Part shown: positions 1-7,474 of the stretch, one piece after another
Position numbering within the stretch: the stretch's first letter is position 1
How the letters are laid out: each line of letters opens with the position of its first letter
Assembly (NCBI GenBank): GCA_036401335.1
Contig: DASWVC010000411.1
Coordinates: forward strand, 1 to 15,115
DNA from: DASWVC01 sp036401335
GTDB taxonomy: Bacteria > Verrucomicrobiota > Verrucomicrobiia > Chthoniobacterales > JAFAMB01
DNA length: 15,115 bases
Reading direction: 5' to 3'
Notes under the pieces: generated by a model
The model's database searches: none
What the model was told of the DNA's origin: nothing
Seen by the model: the letters and a program-made list of their open reading frames with translations, nothing else
Program-made: the position numbers and the translations under genes

Positions 1-1
1 C

Positions 2-676
2 TCCTCCGGAGTAGAACATGCGCTGGTGTCGTCCTGGCAACGTCGCGGCGTCCTCCCGCCGCACGAACCCGCGCTCAGCCTCACGGAAGCGGACCGGATT
101 CTGGTGGTGTCTGGAAGTGCTGCCCCGCAAACGGCTGCCCAAATCCAGCACGCGGAAGAGAAGGGTTTTGCGCTGGTTCCCATTGCAGTGGAAAACTTGC
201 TTTTGCCCGGAGGCGGAAAATCGGAACTGGCGCGGGTCGAAGCCGCCGCTGAAGGCAAGCTCAGGGAAGGCCGGAGCGTCGTGGTGTGCTCTGCGCGCGG
301 ACCGGCCGATAGCAACCTTGTAAAGGATGTTCCACAGGTCCGAACCATCCTGGGTGCGTGGCAGGGCGACTTGTTGGCCCGTTTGATCAGGCAAACCGGA
401 GTGCGCCGCGTCTGCGTGGCGGGAGGCGACACCTCCGGCATGGTTTCCCGCCGGCTTGGGCTTTCCGCGCTGGAGATGGCCATTCCCATCGCGCCGGGGG
501 CCCCATTGTGTAAAGCCCATGCGGACGATTCCTCCCTGGAAGGATTGGAAATTGCGCTTAAGGGCGGCCAGAACGGCAGCGCCGCGTATTTCGAACAGGT
601 TCGAAAAGGCCGGACCGAACCGCTTTACGGCCAACAGCTTTCAAAACAGCCTTTGTCAACCGCCAACCCAACCTAA
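2..676 (+). CDS. Four-carbon acid-sugar kinase (DUF1537/OtnK family), C-terminal part
   Basis: This is the 3' portion of a gene whose reading frame is open to the left edge, so the N-terminal sugar-binding domain is missing. The visible 224 residues match the nucleotide-binding domain of the OtnK/DtnK/OiaK kinases. They begin with SSGVEHAL, followed by a strand reading ILVVSGSAAPQTAAQI, the glycine-rich GGDTSG motif (bases 422-439), and the C-terminal PLCKAH ... LKGGQNGS segment. Family members phosphorylate oxidised tetronates or 3-oxo-isoapionate with ATP in the cytoplasm. A GTG at base 26 is only the first possible start inside the window and is not the real start. The ApnO-like gene begins 21 bases downstream, so the two are probably co-transcribed. 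That pairing points to an OiaK-like role (3-oxo-isoapionate 4-kinase), but 3-oxo-tetronate or threonate kinase remains possible. The family call is firm; the substrate is inferred. Confidence 0.88.
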   Translation, partial: SSGVEHALVSSWQRRGVLPPHEPALSLTEADRILVVSGSAAPQTAAQIQHAEEKGFALVPIAVENLLLPGGGKSELARVEAAAEGKLREGRSVVVCSARGPADSNLVKDVPQVRTILGAWQGDLLARLIRQTGVRRVCVAGGDTSGMVSRRLGLSALEMAIPIAPGAPLCKAHADDSSLEGLEIALKGGQNGSAAYFEQVRKGRTEPLYGQQLSKQPLSTANPT

Positions 677-697
677 CCCTGGAATGCAACCTGTACC

Positions 698-1531
698 ATG
701 AACGTTACCCTGCTGGGTGCCGGAGGAAAAATGGGCGGCCGGATCACGGCCAACCTTCGGCACCTCTCCCACTACCAAGTCGCCTACGTTGAAGCCAGCC
801 CAGAACGCAGCCGTCAGATGGCCGAGGAAGGTGTTAAGACGACCTCGGCTGCCGAAGCGCTGGAACAGGCAGAGGCGGTGATTCTCGCCATTCCAGACCG
901 GCTGATTGGGCCGGTAACCCACCAGATTGTGCCGACGTTGAAACCGGGCACCATCGTGATCGGGTTGGACCCGGCGGCGGCTTACGCCGGCGTCATGCCG
1001 GAACGGGACGACATTACCTATTTCATCGCCCACCCCTGCCATCCCCGGCTGTTTTCCGACACCGGACCGGCATCGCCCGAAAGCGATTGGTTTGGCGGGC
1101 AGGGCGCGCTCAAACAAAGCGTGGTCTGCGCGCTCCACCACGGACCCGAAGAGCACTACGCAATCGGGGAAAAGATCGCTGCCGACATGTACGCCCCGAT
1201 CCTCCGGATGCACCGGATCACCGTAGAACAAATGGCGATCCTTGAACCGGCGGTAGTCGAATCGACCATGGCGGCCTGCGTCACGGTGCTGCGTGAGGCC
1301 ATGGAAGCCGCTGTGGCCATGGGCATTCCCAAACAAGCGGCGGAAGATTTCTGCCTCGGGCACATCCGGACCGAACTGGCCATTGTCTTCGGGTTTGCCG
1401 GTTTTCCGTTTTCCGACGGCGCCATCAAAGCAATCGAACAGAATAGACCCCGGATTTTCCGTGACGATTGGAAGCAAGTCATCAGCATACCCGCGCTGAA
1501 ACAAAGCGTCCGCGACATCTGCGACGTCTGA
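698..1531 (+). CDS. apnO: ApnO-family NAD(P)-dependent dehydrogenase, probable D-apionate oxidoisomerase
   Basis: The 277-residue protein begins with a Rossmann fold (LLGAGGKMG, residues 5-13). A catalytic-type HPCHP segment follows at 112-116, and then an all-helical C-terminal domain of the 'phosphogluconate dehydrogenase C-terminal' type (VEQMAILEPAVVES, then LGHIRTELAIVFG). This architecture is that of ApnO, which oxidises and isomerises D-apionate to 3-oxo-isoapionate in the cytoplasm. The ATG at 698 places the nucleotide-binding motif at the usual distance from the N-terminus; no Shine-Dalgarno is visible before it. The gene sits directly behind the DUF1537 kinase, matching the ApnO-OiaK step order, and is followed by a sugar importer. 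Other members of this broad family act on unknown hydroxy acids, so the exact substrate is inference from context and remembered family features. Confidence 0.8.
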   Translation: MNVTLLGAGGKMGGRITANLRHLSHYQVAYVEASPERSRQMAEEGVKTTSAAEALEQAEAVILAIPDRLIGPVTHQIVPTLKPGTIVIGLDPAAAYAGVMPERDDITYFIAHPCHPRLFSDTGPASPESDWFGGQGALKQSVVCALHHGPEEHYAIGEKIAADMYAPILRMHRITVEQMAILEPAVVESTMAACVTVLREAMEAAVAMGIPKQAAEDFCLGHIRTELAIVFGFAGFPFSDGAIKAIEQNRPRIFRDDWKQVISIPALKQSVRDICDV

Positions 1532-1638
1532 GCCGCAATGCCAAAGAACGCCAAAAAACAACCGCATACCCTTTAGCCTGCACCATCCCCGGTTTCATCC
1601 AACCTCAACCCCGACGCTAACCATAAAGCAACCCCTCC

Positions 1639-2646
1639 ATGAACGTTACCAGACGCCATTTCTTGTACTCCACCCTTGCGGCAACCATAGCCGCCAGGCT
1701 CTCACCAACGGCCTTCGCGCAAAACAAGCAGACCATCGCCCTGTTGTTCGATGGCTTGTATTCCACTTTCTGGGTGGCCGGCATCGATATTCTCAAAACC
1801 GAACTGGCCAAGCGCGGCTTTGGCACGGTTGAAGCAATCTCCGACCAGGACGATAACAAACAGCTTGAACAGGTGAAGTCGATGATCGCCCGCAAGGTGG
1901 ACGGCATCATCATCGTTCAAACCGACTCCAGTGCGGTGATTCCGGCAATCAAGGCCGCCAACGCCGCCGGCATTCCCATGGTGCACTTCAATCGTCCGCC
2001 GGCTCAGAACGACGGGTACTCGGTCGCGATCCAGGCGGACAACAAATCGATTGCCCGCGACGCGGTGTTGAAAGGCTGCGAAGTGGCAAGAAAACAAGGG
2101 GGCAAATACAAGGCCTGCATCATGATCGGCGATCTGGGCGACCCGAACGCCGTTCAAAGGCGGGACGGTTTCCAGGAGGCGGTTGACCAGCATAAAGACC
2201 TCATTGAAGTGGTGGCCCAGGTGCCCACCAACTGGAATGCGGACCAGGCCTTTGCCGGGTTGACCAACGCGCTGCAGGCCAACCCAGACATCAACTTTTT
2301 GTTTACGTCATCGGACTTCCTGATCCCTCAGGAAATGCAATGCTTGCAAACCGCCGACAAGTGGCACCCGGTCGGGGACCCGAAACACGTCATCTTCATT
2401 GGCTTTGACGGGTTCCCCCAAGCCTATGAACTGCTGAACCAGAAATACATGGATGCCAATGGGGTACAGAACCTCTTCTTTGAAACCGATCTGGCCATTA
2501 ATGCGCTTGCCGACATGAAGGCAGGGAAAAAACCGGACAAACTCCTGCTTGATCCCGGCTTCGCCATTGGCCAGGACAACCTCGAACAAAAGAAAGGGGA
2601 GATGTGGGGTTACCTGCTTTGGAAAAAGGACCACCCCAACGGGTAA
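1639..2646 (+). CDS. Sugar ABC transporter substrate-binding protein (Peripla_BP_4 type, Tat signal)
   Basis: This 335-residue protein belongs to the RbsB-like periplasmic binding proteins that deliver sugars to CUT2 importers. The N-terminus has a twin-arginine pattern (TRRHFLYS, R5-R6 then F8-L9), a hydrophobic stretch and an AFA cleavage site near residue 27. Export in a folded state by Tat is therefore likely. The mature part opens with IALLFDGLYSTFW and carries DGIIIVQTDSSAV and AANAAGIPMVHFNRP, typical of the first lobe of the type I binding fold. The gene begins 107 bases after the apnO-like gene; that gap holds no clear promoter or Shine-Dalgarno. It is followed by hairpins and then the permease and ATPase genes. 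The ligand is unknown; its neighbours suggest an acid sugar or branched sugar such as apiose or apionate (inference). Confidence 0.92.
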   Translation: MNVTRRHFLYSTLAATIAARLSPTAFAQNKQTIALLFDGLYSTFWVAGIDILKTELAKRGFGTVEAISDQDDNKQLEQVKSMIARKVDGIIIVQTDSSAVIPAIKAANAAGIPMVHFNRPPAQNDGYSVAIQADNKSIARDAVLKGCEVARKQGGKYKACIMIGDLGDPNAVQRRDGFQEAVDQHKDLIEVVAQVPTNWNADQAFAGLTNALQANPDINFLFTSSDFLIPQEMQCLQTADKWHPVGDPKHVIFIGFDGFPQAYELLNQKYMDANGVQNLFFETDLAINALADMKAGKKPDKLLLDPGFAIGQDNLEQKKGEMWGYLLWKKDHPNG

Positions 2647-2716
2647 CCAATCCTCCCTTGCGTCCAGGTCAGGAACCTACGGACGCTCGGCCCTCATGGC
2701 CAGAGCGGTCCGCTAG

Positions 2717-2738
2717 GGCGGCGAGTCCCTTCGCCGCC
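2717..2738. repeat. Small GC-rich hairpin (GGCGGCGA / TCGCCGCC)
   Basis: The two 8-base arms pair perfectly around a 6-base loop, GTCCCT. The hairpin lies 70 bases after the binding-protein stop codon. No T-run follows, so it is not a canonical intrinsic terminator. It could act with the larger palindrome downstream as a transcript 3'-end stabiliser or be part of a dispersed repeat family. Confidence 0.6.
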
Positions 2739-2813
2739 GGCCCGGCGTGACAATGCCTCCGGTAGAGTCGGCCATTCCTTGCCGGCGGCGGGGTGAGGCG
2801 GGCCACCATGCCT

Positions 2814-2898
2814 GGGGCGCTTGAGGACAAGCTCCCCTACCGGAAGTCACAAGTCCATTCGCGCCTGCCCGGTAGGGGAGCTTGTCCTCAAGCGCCCC
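2814..2898. repeat. Perfect 30-bp inverted repeat with 25-base spacer (dispersed palindromic element)
   Basis: The left arm (2814-2843, starting GGGGCGCTTGAGG and ending CCCCTACCGG) is exactly complementary to the right arm (2869-2898). Beyond the 30 bp a T-G wobble and two more G-C pairs are possible. A near-identical copy of the left arm occurs at 12485-12513 and a degenerate right-type arm at 12353-12382, so this is a repeated element and not a lone terminator. In RNA it would form a very stable stem between the binding-protein and permease messages, resembling the REP sequences of the E. coli malE-malF gap. No T-run follows. Confidence 0.9.
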
Positions 2899-3042
2899 GG
2901 GAAGAACGTGACGGGGCGAAGAATGCCACAAACCGAAGAACCGGCCGGCAGGCGATTGACGCCCCACCAGCCTGGCCCAGCTCATTTCCGAACGGACTTT
3001 TGACAAACGGGATAGCCGCCTGGCACCACCGCTTTACTCTCG

Positions 3043-4086
3043 ATGCCTACCCTTCAGCAGAAACCCGTCAGCGCCCGCGTTAGAAATGCCCCGCCGGGAG
3101 GGATGGCGCTCCTGAAACGCACGCTGTTTTCCGAGTATTTCACGCTAGTCCTTTGTGTGACCTACTTTGTGGTGATGCTGCCTTTCAGCCCGGCACTCGG
3201 CACGCCCACGGTCATCAAAAATATTTTTAGTGAAATGATCCCGTTGCTGGCGGTTGCCATTGGCCAGACATTTATCCTGATCCTGGGCGAGATCGATTTA
3301 TCGGTCACTTCCACCATTGCGCTGGCCAGCGTCTTTGGCGCGTCCATTATGACCAGCAACGGCGGTTACCTGGCCAACCAACCGGCTGCGGTACCCGTTG
3401 GGTTGATGGCCTTTCTCCTTGTCGGTCTGGGCGTTGGTTTCCTGAACGGCGCGTCGATCACGTACCTGGGCATGCCTTCTTTTCTGGTGACCTTGACGAC
3501 TCGCATGCTCTTCTCCGGGATCGCCATCTGGTACACGACGTTCCACACGCGTCTAAGCAGCATTTCCGGTCTCCCGCAAAGTTTTCTCTGGATTGGGCAG
3601 GGGGAATGGAACGGCATTCCTTATTCCATGGCCGGCGTCGCCCTGCTCGCGGTGGTTGCGCACCTCGCGATGACCAGGACCGTGTTCGGCCGCTGGTTGT
3701 ACGCGATCGGGATTAACCGCCAGACCGCTCGCGTTTCCGGCGTGCCAGTTGAACGCGTGGTGATCCTGGCCTTTATGATTTCCGGTTTTTGCGCCGCCCT
3801 CTGTTCCATCCTGTACACCGGACGCCTCCAAACCGGCACCCCCATCCTCGGCGAACGCATCCTGCTTGATGTGATCGGGGCGGTGGTCATCGGAGGGACA
3901 AGTTTATTCGGCGGCAAAGGAAAGGTTTCCTGGACGGTTTTCGGTGTGCTTTTTCTGGTGCTGGTGGACACGACATTAAGGCTTCTTGGTTCGTCGCTGT
4001 TCACGATCTTCATGGTCAAAGGGGTGGTCATTCTTATGGCTTCGGTCATGGATGCGCTGCGCAACCGTCTATTTGCAGAGAGGTAG
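3043..4086 (+). CDS. Sugar ABC transporter permease, RbsC-like (first of two)
   Basis: This 347-residue integral membrane protein of the BPD_transp_2 family forms half of the inner-membrane channel of a CUT2 importer. Hydrophobic segments run through most of its length after an N-terminal tail of about 30 residues. Family hallmarks are LILGEIDLSV (residues 80-88 region) and VVIGGTSLFGGKGK (about 281-293), together with TVFGRWLYAIGINRQTARVSGV in the cytoplasmic loop that contacts the ATPase. The ATG at 3043 is the earliest in-frame start; a later Met at 3103 is possible because the first 20 residues are polar and poorly conserved-looking. There is no visible Shine-Dalgarno. It is followed 11 bases later by the ATPase gene. 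Its GEIDLSV differs from the TGGIDLSVG of the second permease, so the channel is a heterodimer. Confidence 0.93.
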   Translation: MPTLQQKPVSARVRNAPPGGMALLKRTLFSEYFTLVLCVTYFVVMLPFSPALGTPTVIKNIFSEMIPLLAVAIGQTFILILGEIDLSVTSTIALASVFGASIMTSNGGYLANQPAAVPVGLMAFLLVGLGVGFLNGASITYLGMPSFLVTLTTRMLFSGIAIWYTTFHTRLSSISGLPQSFLWIGQGEWNGIPYSMAGVALLAVVAHLAMTRTVFGRWLYAIGINRQTARVSGVPVERVVILAFMISGFCAALCSILYTGRLQTGTPILGERILLDVIGAVVIGGTSLFGGKGKVSWTVFGVLFLVLVDTTLRLLGSSLFTIFMVKGVVILMASVMDALRNRLFAER

Positions 4087-4097
4087 GGGATCACCGC

Positions 4098-5615
4098 ATG
4101 GCCCTTCTCGAAGCAAAAGGATTAACCAAAAGCTTTTACGGCGTAACCGTCTTGCACGGCGTTGACCTTGCCATTGAACCGGGTGAGGTCCTTGGCCTGG
4201 TCGGCGAGAATGGCTCGGGTAAATCCACGAGCATGAACATCCTGGGTGGCGTGCTTCAGCCCGATGGGGGTTCAATGACGCTGGGCGGTGTTCCCTATGC
4301 TCCCCGCGATCCCCGGGATGCGTCTCGAGCCGGAATCAGTTTCATCCACCAGGAACTCAACCTTTTTCCGAACCTCACGGTAGAGGAAAACCTTTACCTT
4401 GACGGTTTCCCGTTTCGTTTCCCCTTTTTGCCGTTCATCGACCGCCGACGGATCCGACAAAGGACGAAGGCGCTGCTGGCCGAGGTGGATCTGCCGGCAT
4501 CGCCGGCTACCCCCGTTTCTTCGTTGTCGCCGGGCGAGAGGCAGATGGTTGAAATCGCCAAGGCGTTAAGCGGGCAGGCCCGCCTGATCATTTTTGATGA
4601 ACCGACGACTTCACTGACTTCTCGTGAAATCGAGCGCCTGTTTGCCCTTATCAGCAAACTCCGCGCTCGGCGGATCGGGATGATCTACATCAGCCACATC
4701 CTGCACGACGTGTTGCGGCTCTGCGACCACGTTCTGGTGCTCCGGGATGGCGCCCTGGTGGGAAGCGATCGGGCAGCAAACATGACGCCGGAACGGATGG
4801 TCACCCTGATGGTGGGCCGGACCATGGAGCAGATGTTTCCACCGCGATTCGAGAAACCATCGGCCACGCCCCCTGTCCTGGAGCTTCGGAGCGTGTCGCA
4901 GCCGGGTGTCGTCAAGAACATTTCATTGGTCGTTCATCGGTCTGAGGTGGTCGGCGTGGCCGGCCTTCTCGGATCAGGACGGACCGAGTTGGCCCGGATC
5001 ATCTTCGGTCTGGCGCCCCGGCAAACCGGAACGATCCTGGTTGAAGGCCGTGAACTGGCGCGATCTCCGCGAGAAGTCATGCAAGCCGGGGTGGCCTTTC
5101 TGACGGAGGATCGACGGTTGGAGGGAACGCTTGGTTCGGCTTCCATCGCGCATAACCTGGCCCTGCCGGCCGTGGAATCCTATGCAGGCACCGGCACGGG
5201 CGTGCTCGATTCCGCGCGTCTGCACGCCGCCGTTTCCGGCATGGCGAGATCGGTGCAGTTGAAAGCTTCCGACATTGAGCGGCAGCCGATTAACGCTTTA
5301 AGCGGCGGCAACCAACAAAAGGTTGTGCTGGGGAAATGGCTGATGCGGTCGCCGAAGGTGCTCATTCTGGATGAGCCCACAAGGGGCATCGATGTCGGTG
5401 CGAAATATGAGATTTACAGGATCATCAATGACCTTGCCGCGCAGGGCGCTGCCATCCTCGTAATTTCTTCTGAGATCGAAGAGTTGATCGGCCTCAGTGA
5501 CCGTATCCTGGTGATGTGCCACGGAGAATTTTCTGCCGAATTTAACAAGGCAACGTTTGATCCCGAGGAAATCCTGCGGGCAGCAATGAAAAAACCAGTT
5601 CACTCCAGCCCATGA
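4098..5615 (+). CDS. Sugar ABC transporter tandem ATP-binding protein, RbsA/MglA-like
   Basis: This 505-residue cytoplasmic ATPase has two ABC domains, the standard length for the family that powers CUT2 importers. The first domain has Walker A GENGSGKST (36-44), signature LSPGERQ (143-149), Walker B IIFDEP with D167-E168 and H-loop His200. The second has the usual degenerate Walker A (GLLGSGRTE), signature LSGGNQQ (401-407) and LILDEPTRGID (D425-E426). A purine-rich GAGGTAGGGGA ends 8 bases before the ATG and could act as the ribosome-binding site, unusually clear for this window. The downstream permease start overlaps its stop codon, indicating translational coupling. It serves the permeases on either side and the binding protein at 1639. 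Confidence 0.96.
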   Translation: MALLEAKGLTKSFYGVTVLHGVDLAIEPGEVLGLVGENGSGKSTSMNILGGVLQPDGGSMTLGGVPYAPRDPRDASRAGISFIHQELNLFPNLTVEENLYLDGFPFRFPFLPFIDRRRIRQRTKALLAEVDLPASPATPVSSLSPGERQMVEIAKALSGQARLIIFDEPTTSLTSREIERLFALISKLRARRIGMIYISHILHDVLRLCDHVLVLRDGALVGSDRAANMTPERMVTLMVGRTMEQMFPPRFEKPSATPPVLELRSVSQPGVVKNISLVVHRSEVVGVAGLLGSGRTELARIIFGLAPRQTGTILVEGRELARSPREVMQAGVAFLTEDRRLEGTLGSASIAHNLALPAVESYAGTGTGVLDSARLHAAVSGMARSVQLKASDIERQPINALSGGNQQKVVLGKWLMRSPKVLILDEPTRGIDVGAKYEIYRIINDLAAQGAAILVISSEIEELIGLSDRILVMCHGEFSAEFNKATFDPEEILRAAMKKPVHSSP

Positions 5616-6634
5616 AAAAAGGCGTTAAAGCGCACGGGATTCTGGTTGCGCTTCGGCTTTTGCCCTATGCGGTTTTTGTCGTTGTGCTGGTGACCTTCGC
5701 GTCCCTTTCCAGCCGCTTCCTGCAGGTCCAAAATTTTTTGAACATCCTGGTGCAGGCGGCACCGGTCGCCATTGCGGGAATCGGAATGACATTCGTGCTC
5801 CTGACCGGAGGCATCGATTTATCGGTTGGCGCAGTGATGTACCTCTCGGCCTGCATTCTCGGCGTTTTCTTCAAGAGCGTTGCCTGGCCGGTCGGGTTGC
5901 TTTTGATGATGGCGTGCGGGTCTGTTTGGGGTGCCCTCAACGCCGTCTTTATTACACGGCTCAGGGTCGTGCCGTTTATCGTCACGTTGGCTACCCTTTT
6001 CATCGCCCGCGGTGCGGCGCTGTACCTCTCAAACACCAAGATGATCTTTTTGCCGAAGGAAGTCACCGGTTTGAATCGGCTTTACTGGTTCGGCATTCCG
6101 TTTGCCATTTGGACGTTGGCGGTGGTGTTGGCCGTTGCCTGGGTGATCCTTCGCGAGACACCCTTCGGCCGCCAGATCTATGCGGTCGGCGCAGACCCGG
6201 TGGCGGCGGAAAAAGCCGGGCTGAAGGTTGGTCGCATCCTCTTTCTGGTTTACTGCATCTCGGGGGCCTGTGCAGGGATGGGCGGGTTTGTTTCAATCAC
6301 CCAGGTGGGCGCCGTGAGCCCCAGCTTCGCCTTGGAACGGGAGTTCGCGGTCATCGCGGCGGCCGTGCTGGGCGGCACCAGCCTGTTTGGTGGCCGCGGC
6401 GGTGTGGGCGGCACGATTTTTGGTGCGATTCTTATTCAGACCGTCAACAACGGATTGGTCATCATCAATGCGAACCCCTACATTTACCCGCTCGTTACGG
6501 CCGCGATTATTTTCCTCGCGGTGTTGGTCGACAGCTTGCGTGAGCGGATTCTGAAACGCCTTCAGGCCCGCCAAATCCGCGTCGAGGAAGGGGGCGATGC
6601 CCGCCTTGCCTCAGCGCCGGCCCGTTTGCCGTAG
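5612..6634 (+). CDS. Sugar ABC transporter permease, RbsC-like (second of two)
   Basis: This 340-residue BPD_transp_2 membrane protein forms the second half of the channel. Its ATG overlaps the stop of the ATPase gene in an ATGA, so the two are translationally coupled. It carries the classic TGGIDLSVG (residues 65-73), a cytoplasmic ETPFGRQIYAVGADPVAAEKAG loop and VLGGTSLFGGRGGVGG near the C-terminal third. The C-terminus ends in a hydrophilic, basic tail after the last membrane span. It is the last gene of the first importer; transcription would then run into the oppositely oriented toxin-antitoxin pair 25 bases further on, with no strong terminator visible between them. Confidence 0.94.
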   Translation: MKKGVKAHGILVALRLLPYAVFVVVLVTFASLSSRFLQVQNFLNILVQAAPVAIAGIGMTFVLLTGGIDLSVGAVMYLSACILGVFFKSVAWPVGLLLMMACGSVWGALNAVFITRLRVVPFIVTLATLFIARGAALYLSNTKMIFLPKEVTGLNRLYWFGIPFAIWTLAVVLAVAWVILRETPFGRQIYAVGADPVAAEKAGLKVGRILFLVYCISGACAGMGGFVSITQVGAVSPSFALEREFAVIAAAVLGGTSLFGGRGGVGGTIFGAILIQTVNNGLVIINANPYIYPLVTAAIIFLAVLVDSLRERILKRLQARQIRVEEGGDARLASAPARLP

Positions 6635-6659
6635 GCTGCTCATGCGGGCCAGCAGCGGG

Positions 6660-7073
6660 TCAGGGAGCCGGTCGCGGAGTGAGCAAGCGGATGGCGGGAA
6701 AGTAACGCCTCAGATAACCCCGATCCTCGGTGGCGAGCGCGTCGGCCTGCCGGGCAGCGTGCGCCGCAACCAGGAAGTCGGGCAGGATCATCTTGCGCGG
6801 CCCGCCCTCAAGGCGATAAGCGCAAAAAATTTCGCCGGCCAGAAGCGCGGCCTCTTCTGTAAGTGGGCTATGATGCAGATCCAAACCTTGCAACGCCTCT
6901 AAGCAGGCCGCGTCTGACGGAAAGAAAGAGCGCACTTCCGCCACCACGACGGAAGAGACCAGAAGGGCACCCCTCTCGGCCGTTGTGTGGAGGCATTCCA
7001 ACCAAGCAACGCCCTGAAACTCCCCTTTGAAGATGGCGAGCAGGACGGAAGTGTCGACCGCACACGTACTCAC
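6660..7073 (-). CDS. vapC: VapC-like toxin, PIN-domain ribonuclease
   Basis: This 137-residue PIN-domain protein probably acts as a Mg2+-dependent endoribonuclease that stops translation when not bound by its antitoxin. The four acidic residues expected at a PIN active site are present: D7 in AVDTSVLL, E46 in VVVAEV, D99 in LPDFLVAAHA and D117 in LATEDRGY. The length is normal for VapC. The start codon is GTG (7071-7073), overlapping the antitoxin stop in a GTGA, the tight coupling typical of such modules. It lies tail-to-tail with the sugar permease gene. The RNA target cannot be read from sequence. Confidence 0.92.
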   Translation of the reverse strand: MSTCAVDTSVLLAIFKGEFQGVAWLECLHTTAERGALLVSSVVVAEVRSFFPSDAACLEALQGLDLHHSPLTEEAALLAGEIFCAYRLEGGPRKMILPDFLVAAHAARQADALATEDRGYLRRYFPAIRLLTPRPAP

Positions 7074-7363
7074 CGGCGTTTGCGTTTTTGCGGGGAGTGC
7101 CGCACCGAAGGCGGCGGTACCAGGCCAGGCAATTCGACGCGGCCACGAAGCTCATCCAGCCACTCCGCGGGGGTGCGGCCGGCGAGTTCGTCTTTCAAGC
7201 AGCCCAGCACGGCGTTGGGCCGGCTTCGGTCCACCACTTTGCGCACTCGAATGCCGTCTTCGACGGCAACAAAATCCACCTCGGAACCCGCGCCGATGCT
7301 GAACTGCTCGCGTAAAGGCTTTGGAATGGTGACCTGGCCCTTGGAGGTGACACGCGCTTTCAT
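7070..7363 (-). CDS. vapB: VapB-like antitoxin, AbrB/SpoVT DNA-binding fold
   Basis: This 97-residue protein has a classic swapped-hairpin AbrB domain at residues 1-45 (MKARVTSKGQVTIPKPLRE, then GAGSEVDFVAVEDGIRVRK). The remainder is the toxin-binding region, with LKDELAGRTPAEWLDELRG and a basic end, PQKRKRR. It should neutralise the adjacent PIN toxin and repress its own promoter. The ATG at 7361-7363 gives the domain its standard N-terminus. No Shine-Dalgarno is visible upstream; a TACTAT box on the minus strand about 10 bases before the ATG could be a -10 element of a transcript with a very short leader. It is divergent from the ytfQ-like gene. Confidence 0.9.
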   Translation of the reverse strand: MKARVTSKGQVTIPKPLREQFSIGAGSEVDFVAVEDGIRVRKVVDRSRPNAVLGCLKDELAGRTPAEWLDELRGRVELPGLVPPPSVRHSPQKRKRR

Positions 7364-7421
7364 CCAGCCATAGTAAGGAGGAGAAGTAAGGAAATCAATT
7401 CTTTCCGAACTGAGCGAGGCT

Positions 7422-7450
7422 TTGACAACGGAAAAAGAAAAGCTTAAAGC
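7422..7450 (+). promoter_or_regulatory. Candidate sigma-70 promoter for the ytfQ-like operon
   Basis: A perfect TTGACA (-35) at 7422-7427 is followed after 17 bases by a weak -10 candidate TAAAGC (7445-7450); TTAAAG at 16-base spacing is an alternative. The box is about 70 bases upstream of the binding-protein ATG, and the operator-like palindrome lies about 10 bases after the -10, where transcription would start. The -10 is poor, so this is tentative. Confidence 0.4.
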
Positions 7451-7460
7451 CGCGGTAACT

Positions 7461-7474
7461 CGTGAACGTTCACG
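7461..7474. promoter_or_regulatory. LacI/GalR-type operator palindrome CGTGAACGTTCACG
   Basis: A perfect 14-bp palindrome with a central CG, the form expected of LacI/GalR-family sugar repressors. It is 23 bases upstream of the ATG at 7498 and just downstream of the candidate promoter, a position suited to repression. The GTG inside it (7462) gives an upstream in-frame start that would extend the protein by 12 residues and spoil the signal peptide; that start is judged false. No LacI-type regulator gene is present in the window. Confidence 0.55.

Larger units (their letters stand above)
2647..3042. other. 396-base intergenic region with hairpins, no gene
   Basis: This gap separates the binding-protein gene from the first permease gene of the same importer. 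Open frames inside it are short, overlap the palindromic repeat and have no recognisable domain, so no gene is called. It contains a perfect 8-bp hairpin (2717-2738) and a very long inverted repeat (2814-2898). No convincing promoter was found for the downstream permease, so the region may be transcribed through. Confidence 0.7.

Noticed and set aside
656..1567. Long minus-strand open frame of 303 codons over the apnO-like gene
   Set aside because: It is antisense to a gene with clear Rossmann and C-terminal domain motifs, and its own translation has no recognisable domain; high GC content creates such shadows.
2713..3083. Overlapping short open frames in the gap between binding protein and permease
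   Set aside because: They are created by the palindromic repeat and read the same LEDKLPYR-type peptide on either strand; no domain or start signal supports a gene.
6635..6656. GCTGCT/AGCAGC 6-bp hairpin between the permease and vapC stops
   Set aside because: The stem is short, the loop is 10 bases and there is no T-run, so it is too weak to call a terminator.
7376..7381. AGGAGG on the plus strand in the vapB-ytfQ gap
   Set aside because: No start codon follows at a suitable distance; it lies just upstream of vapB in antisense and is probably chance in a purine-rich stretch.
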